Assembly (NCBI GenBank): GCA_036454645.1
Contig: JAZHSQ010000004.1
Coordinates: forward strand, 12,926-76,925
Length of the DNA: 64,000 nt
DNA from: Olsenella_K sp036454645
GTDB lineage: Bacteria > Actinomycetota > Coriobacteriia > Coriobacteriales > Atopobiaceae
Direction of reading: 5' to 3'
Shown here: one piece after another, positions 63,043 through 64,000 of the stretch
Layout of the letters: every line of letters begins with the position of its first letter
Numbering within the stretch: the stretch's first letter is position 1
The notes under the pieces: model-generated
Databases searched by the model: none
Seen by the model: the letters and a program-made list of their open reading frames with translations, nothing else
Told to the model about the DNA's origin: nothing
Made by a program: the position numbers and the translations under genes

Positions 63043-63504
63043 CTACGCGACCTCGGGCTCGGGCGCCTTCGCGTGCGCCTCGTCGTAGAGCGCCCGCACC
63101 TCCTCCGGCAGCCCGTCCGGGACCATGGCGTGGAGCCGGTCCTCGTTGCCGTCCTCGATGGCGGTCTGGTAGTACCAGCACTTGAACTCCAGCATGGCGA
63201 GCGCCCGCCGCAGCTCCTCCATCTGCCCCAGCACCACCTCGCGCCGGCGCTCGAAGAGCTCCTTGCGCTGCCCGTACGTGGAGGGGCCCTCCGCGCACCA
63301 CCGCATGAAGAGCTTGATGTCCTTGATCTCGAGCCCGGAGCACTTGAGGCACTCAATCACGCGCAGCGCCTCGAGCTCCTCCTCGCCGAACCTGCGGATG
63401 CCGCCCTCGCGCGCCATGCCGGGGAAGAGCCCCTCCCGGTCGTAGTAGCGCAGCGTCGAGATGGGCAGCCCGAACATCTTCGACACCTGTCCGATCGTGT
63501 ACAT
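63043..63504 (-). CDS. MerR-family transcriptional regulator
   Basis: A 153-residue regulator. The MerR winged helix (~1-70) opens YTIGQVSKMFGLPISTLRYYDREGL, then GIRRFGEEELEAL. A dimerisation coiled coil (~75-125) and a short C-terminal part with one Cys (CWYY, ~112) follow. No metal-binding Cys cluster is seen, so the signal is probably organic or a stress cue. It is divergent from the YcjY-like hydrolase gene, whose promoter carries the MerR-type dyad at 63580-63610. Confidence 0.9.
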   Translation of the reverse strand: MYTIGQVSKMFGLPISTLRYYDREGLFPGMAREGGIRRFGEEELEALRVIECLKCSGLEIKDIKLFMRWCAEGPSTYGQRKELFERRREVVLGQMEELRRALAMLEFKCWYYQTAIEDGNEDRLHAMVPDGLPEEVRALYDEAHAKAPEPEVA

Positions 63505-63579
63505 GCCGCTCCTCCTCGCTTGCGTCCGGGTCCGTCCCCGGCCCGGGGATGGACTCGTCCTGCTCCTTGAGAATTCTCC

Positions 63580-63610
63580 TTGACCTAAAGCCAGGTTTAG
63601 GTTCTACGCT
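63580..63610 (+). promoter_or_regulatory. MerR-type promoter and operator
   Basis: TTGACC (63580-63585) and TACGCT (63605-63610) are separated by 19 bp, the overlong spacer used by MerR activators. A perfect dyad, ACCTAAA (63583-63589) and TTTAGGT (63596-63602), fills the spacer. It drives the plus-strand gene starting at 63674 and is within reach of the divergent MerR gene. Confidence 0.82.
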
Positions 63611-63673
63611 CGCAATGCTAGCAGACGGACGCGCGCAAGGCGTCCGCGGACTCGCGGGACATAGGAGGAGAAC

Positions 63674-64000
63674 ATGATGCAGACGGAGAGCCTCGAGCTC
63701 ACGCAGGACTGGGACAAGACGTTCCCGCGCGACGAGCGCGTAGACCACGGGAAGGTGACCTTCGTGAACCGCTACGGCATCACGCTGGCCGCCGACCTCT
63801 ACAGGCCTCGGCGCGAAGGTGCGTCGGGGGGAGAAGGACCCGCGGCCGCGGACGGCGGCTCGGGTACGGCCGGCGGCGCGGCCGCGGGCGGCGCCGCGGG
63901 GGCCGGCAGGCTCGCCGCCATCGCGGTCAGCGGCCCGTTCGGCGCCGTGAAGGAGCAGGCCAGCGGCCTGTACGCGCAGGAGATGGCGGCGCGCGGCTTC
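63674..64000 (+). CDS. YcjY-like alpha/beta hydrolase, N-terminal part (runs off window)
   Basis: The frame opens at ATG 63674 (or 63677) with an AGGAGG site and stays open to the window end, 109 residues. The conserved YcjY/DltE-like opening is seen: RDERVDHGKVTFVNRYGITLAADLYRP and, after an insert, AIAVSGPFGAVKEQASGLYAQEMAARGF. The catalytic Ser is expected beyond the window. Between these blocks is a ~30-residue Ala/Gly-rich segment (~52-80) that relatives I remember lack, probably a tandem-codon expansion. It is controlled by the MerR-type promoter upstream. Confidence 0.8.
   Translation, partial: MMQTESLELTQDWDKTFPRDERVDHGKVTFVNRYGITLAADLYRPRREGASGGEGPAAADGGSGTAGGAAAGGAAGAGRLAAIAVSGPFGAVKEQASGLYAQEMAARGF

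Overview
The window is dense, very GC-rich bacterial chromosome, almost all of it coding, with most genes on the minus strand in long runs joined by ATGA, GTGA and TGATG junctions. It has an actinobacterial-type integration host factor (mihF) next to gmk and rpoZ, together with RNase Y, SpoVS and a CGAAC-N4-GTTC-like LexA operator. That mix fits a Coriobacteriia-like actinomycetote, possibly of the Olsenella/Atopobium group. The assignment is inferred from gene content and was not tested by a search. I saw no rRNA, tRNA, CRISPR array or insertion sequence.

Layout. 1-2.6 kb (+): the tail of a membrane protein and a ClC Cl-/H+ antiporter. 2.6-3.3 kb: a non-coding stretch. 3.3-7.1 kb (-): two NCS2 nucleobase permeases, each with its own terminator, then dut and nrdR. 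7.2-9.2 kb: a LysM membrane protein diverging from lexA, with three LexA-like operators between or beside them, followed by a DUF1624-type membrane protein. 9.2-18.2 kb (-): recA-recX, rny, a MutL-like GHKL ATPase, spoVS, miaB, miaA, hflX; recA carries a LexA box inside its promoter. 18.4-27.6 kb (-): rnj, ftsK, a RodZ-like protein, yajQ, rimO, pgsA and a CinA C-terminal domain protein. 27.9-32.7 kb (-): a Tat/lipoprotein GH3 hexosaminidase, a hypothetical protein with a doubtful N-terminus, and rpsO-pnp.

32.9-44.8 kb (-): lepA, dus, hemW, two DnaJ proteins, mtaB, phoH, ybeY, dgkA, era, recO. 44.9 kb (+): rpsT. 45.4-49.6 kb (-): comEA, comEC, holA. 49.8-52.3 kb (-): mihF, gmk, rpoZ, thiI. 52.5-57.9 kb (-): a full pyrimidine operon pyrR-B-C-K-D-F behind a promoter and a strong intrinsic terminator that looks like an attenuator. 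58-62.9 kb (-): an ABC-2 exporter (permease and ATPase) with a GT2 and a GlfT2-like galactofuranosyltransferase, probably a galactofuranose-containing cell-surface glycan. 63-64 kb: a MerR regulator divergent from a YcjY-like hydrolase that runs off the end, with a textbook 19-bp-spacer MerR promoter between them.

How it fits together. Several blocks keep an order that I recall from Bacillus subtilis: comEA-comEC-holA-rpsT-lepA-hemW-dnaJ-mtaB-phoH-ybeY-dgkA-era-recO, and spoIIIE/ftsK-rodZ-pgsA-cinA-recA-rny-spoVS-miaB. Functional themes are SOS and recombination (lexA, recA, recX, recO, LysM protein), RNA decay and modification (rny, rnj, pnp, ybeY, three methylthiotransferases, miaA, thiI, dus), pyrimidine supply (pyr operon, a uracil permease, dut, nrdR, gmk) and DNA uptake (comEA, comEC). 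The most notable items are the SOS control region, the comEA hairpin that buries its ribosome binding site, the galactofuranan cassette, the MutL-like ATPase, the membrane-anchored DnaJ, and a suspicious run of G and C homopolymers that fuses dus to hemW.
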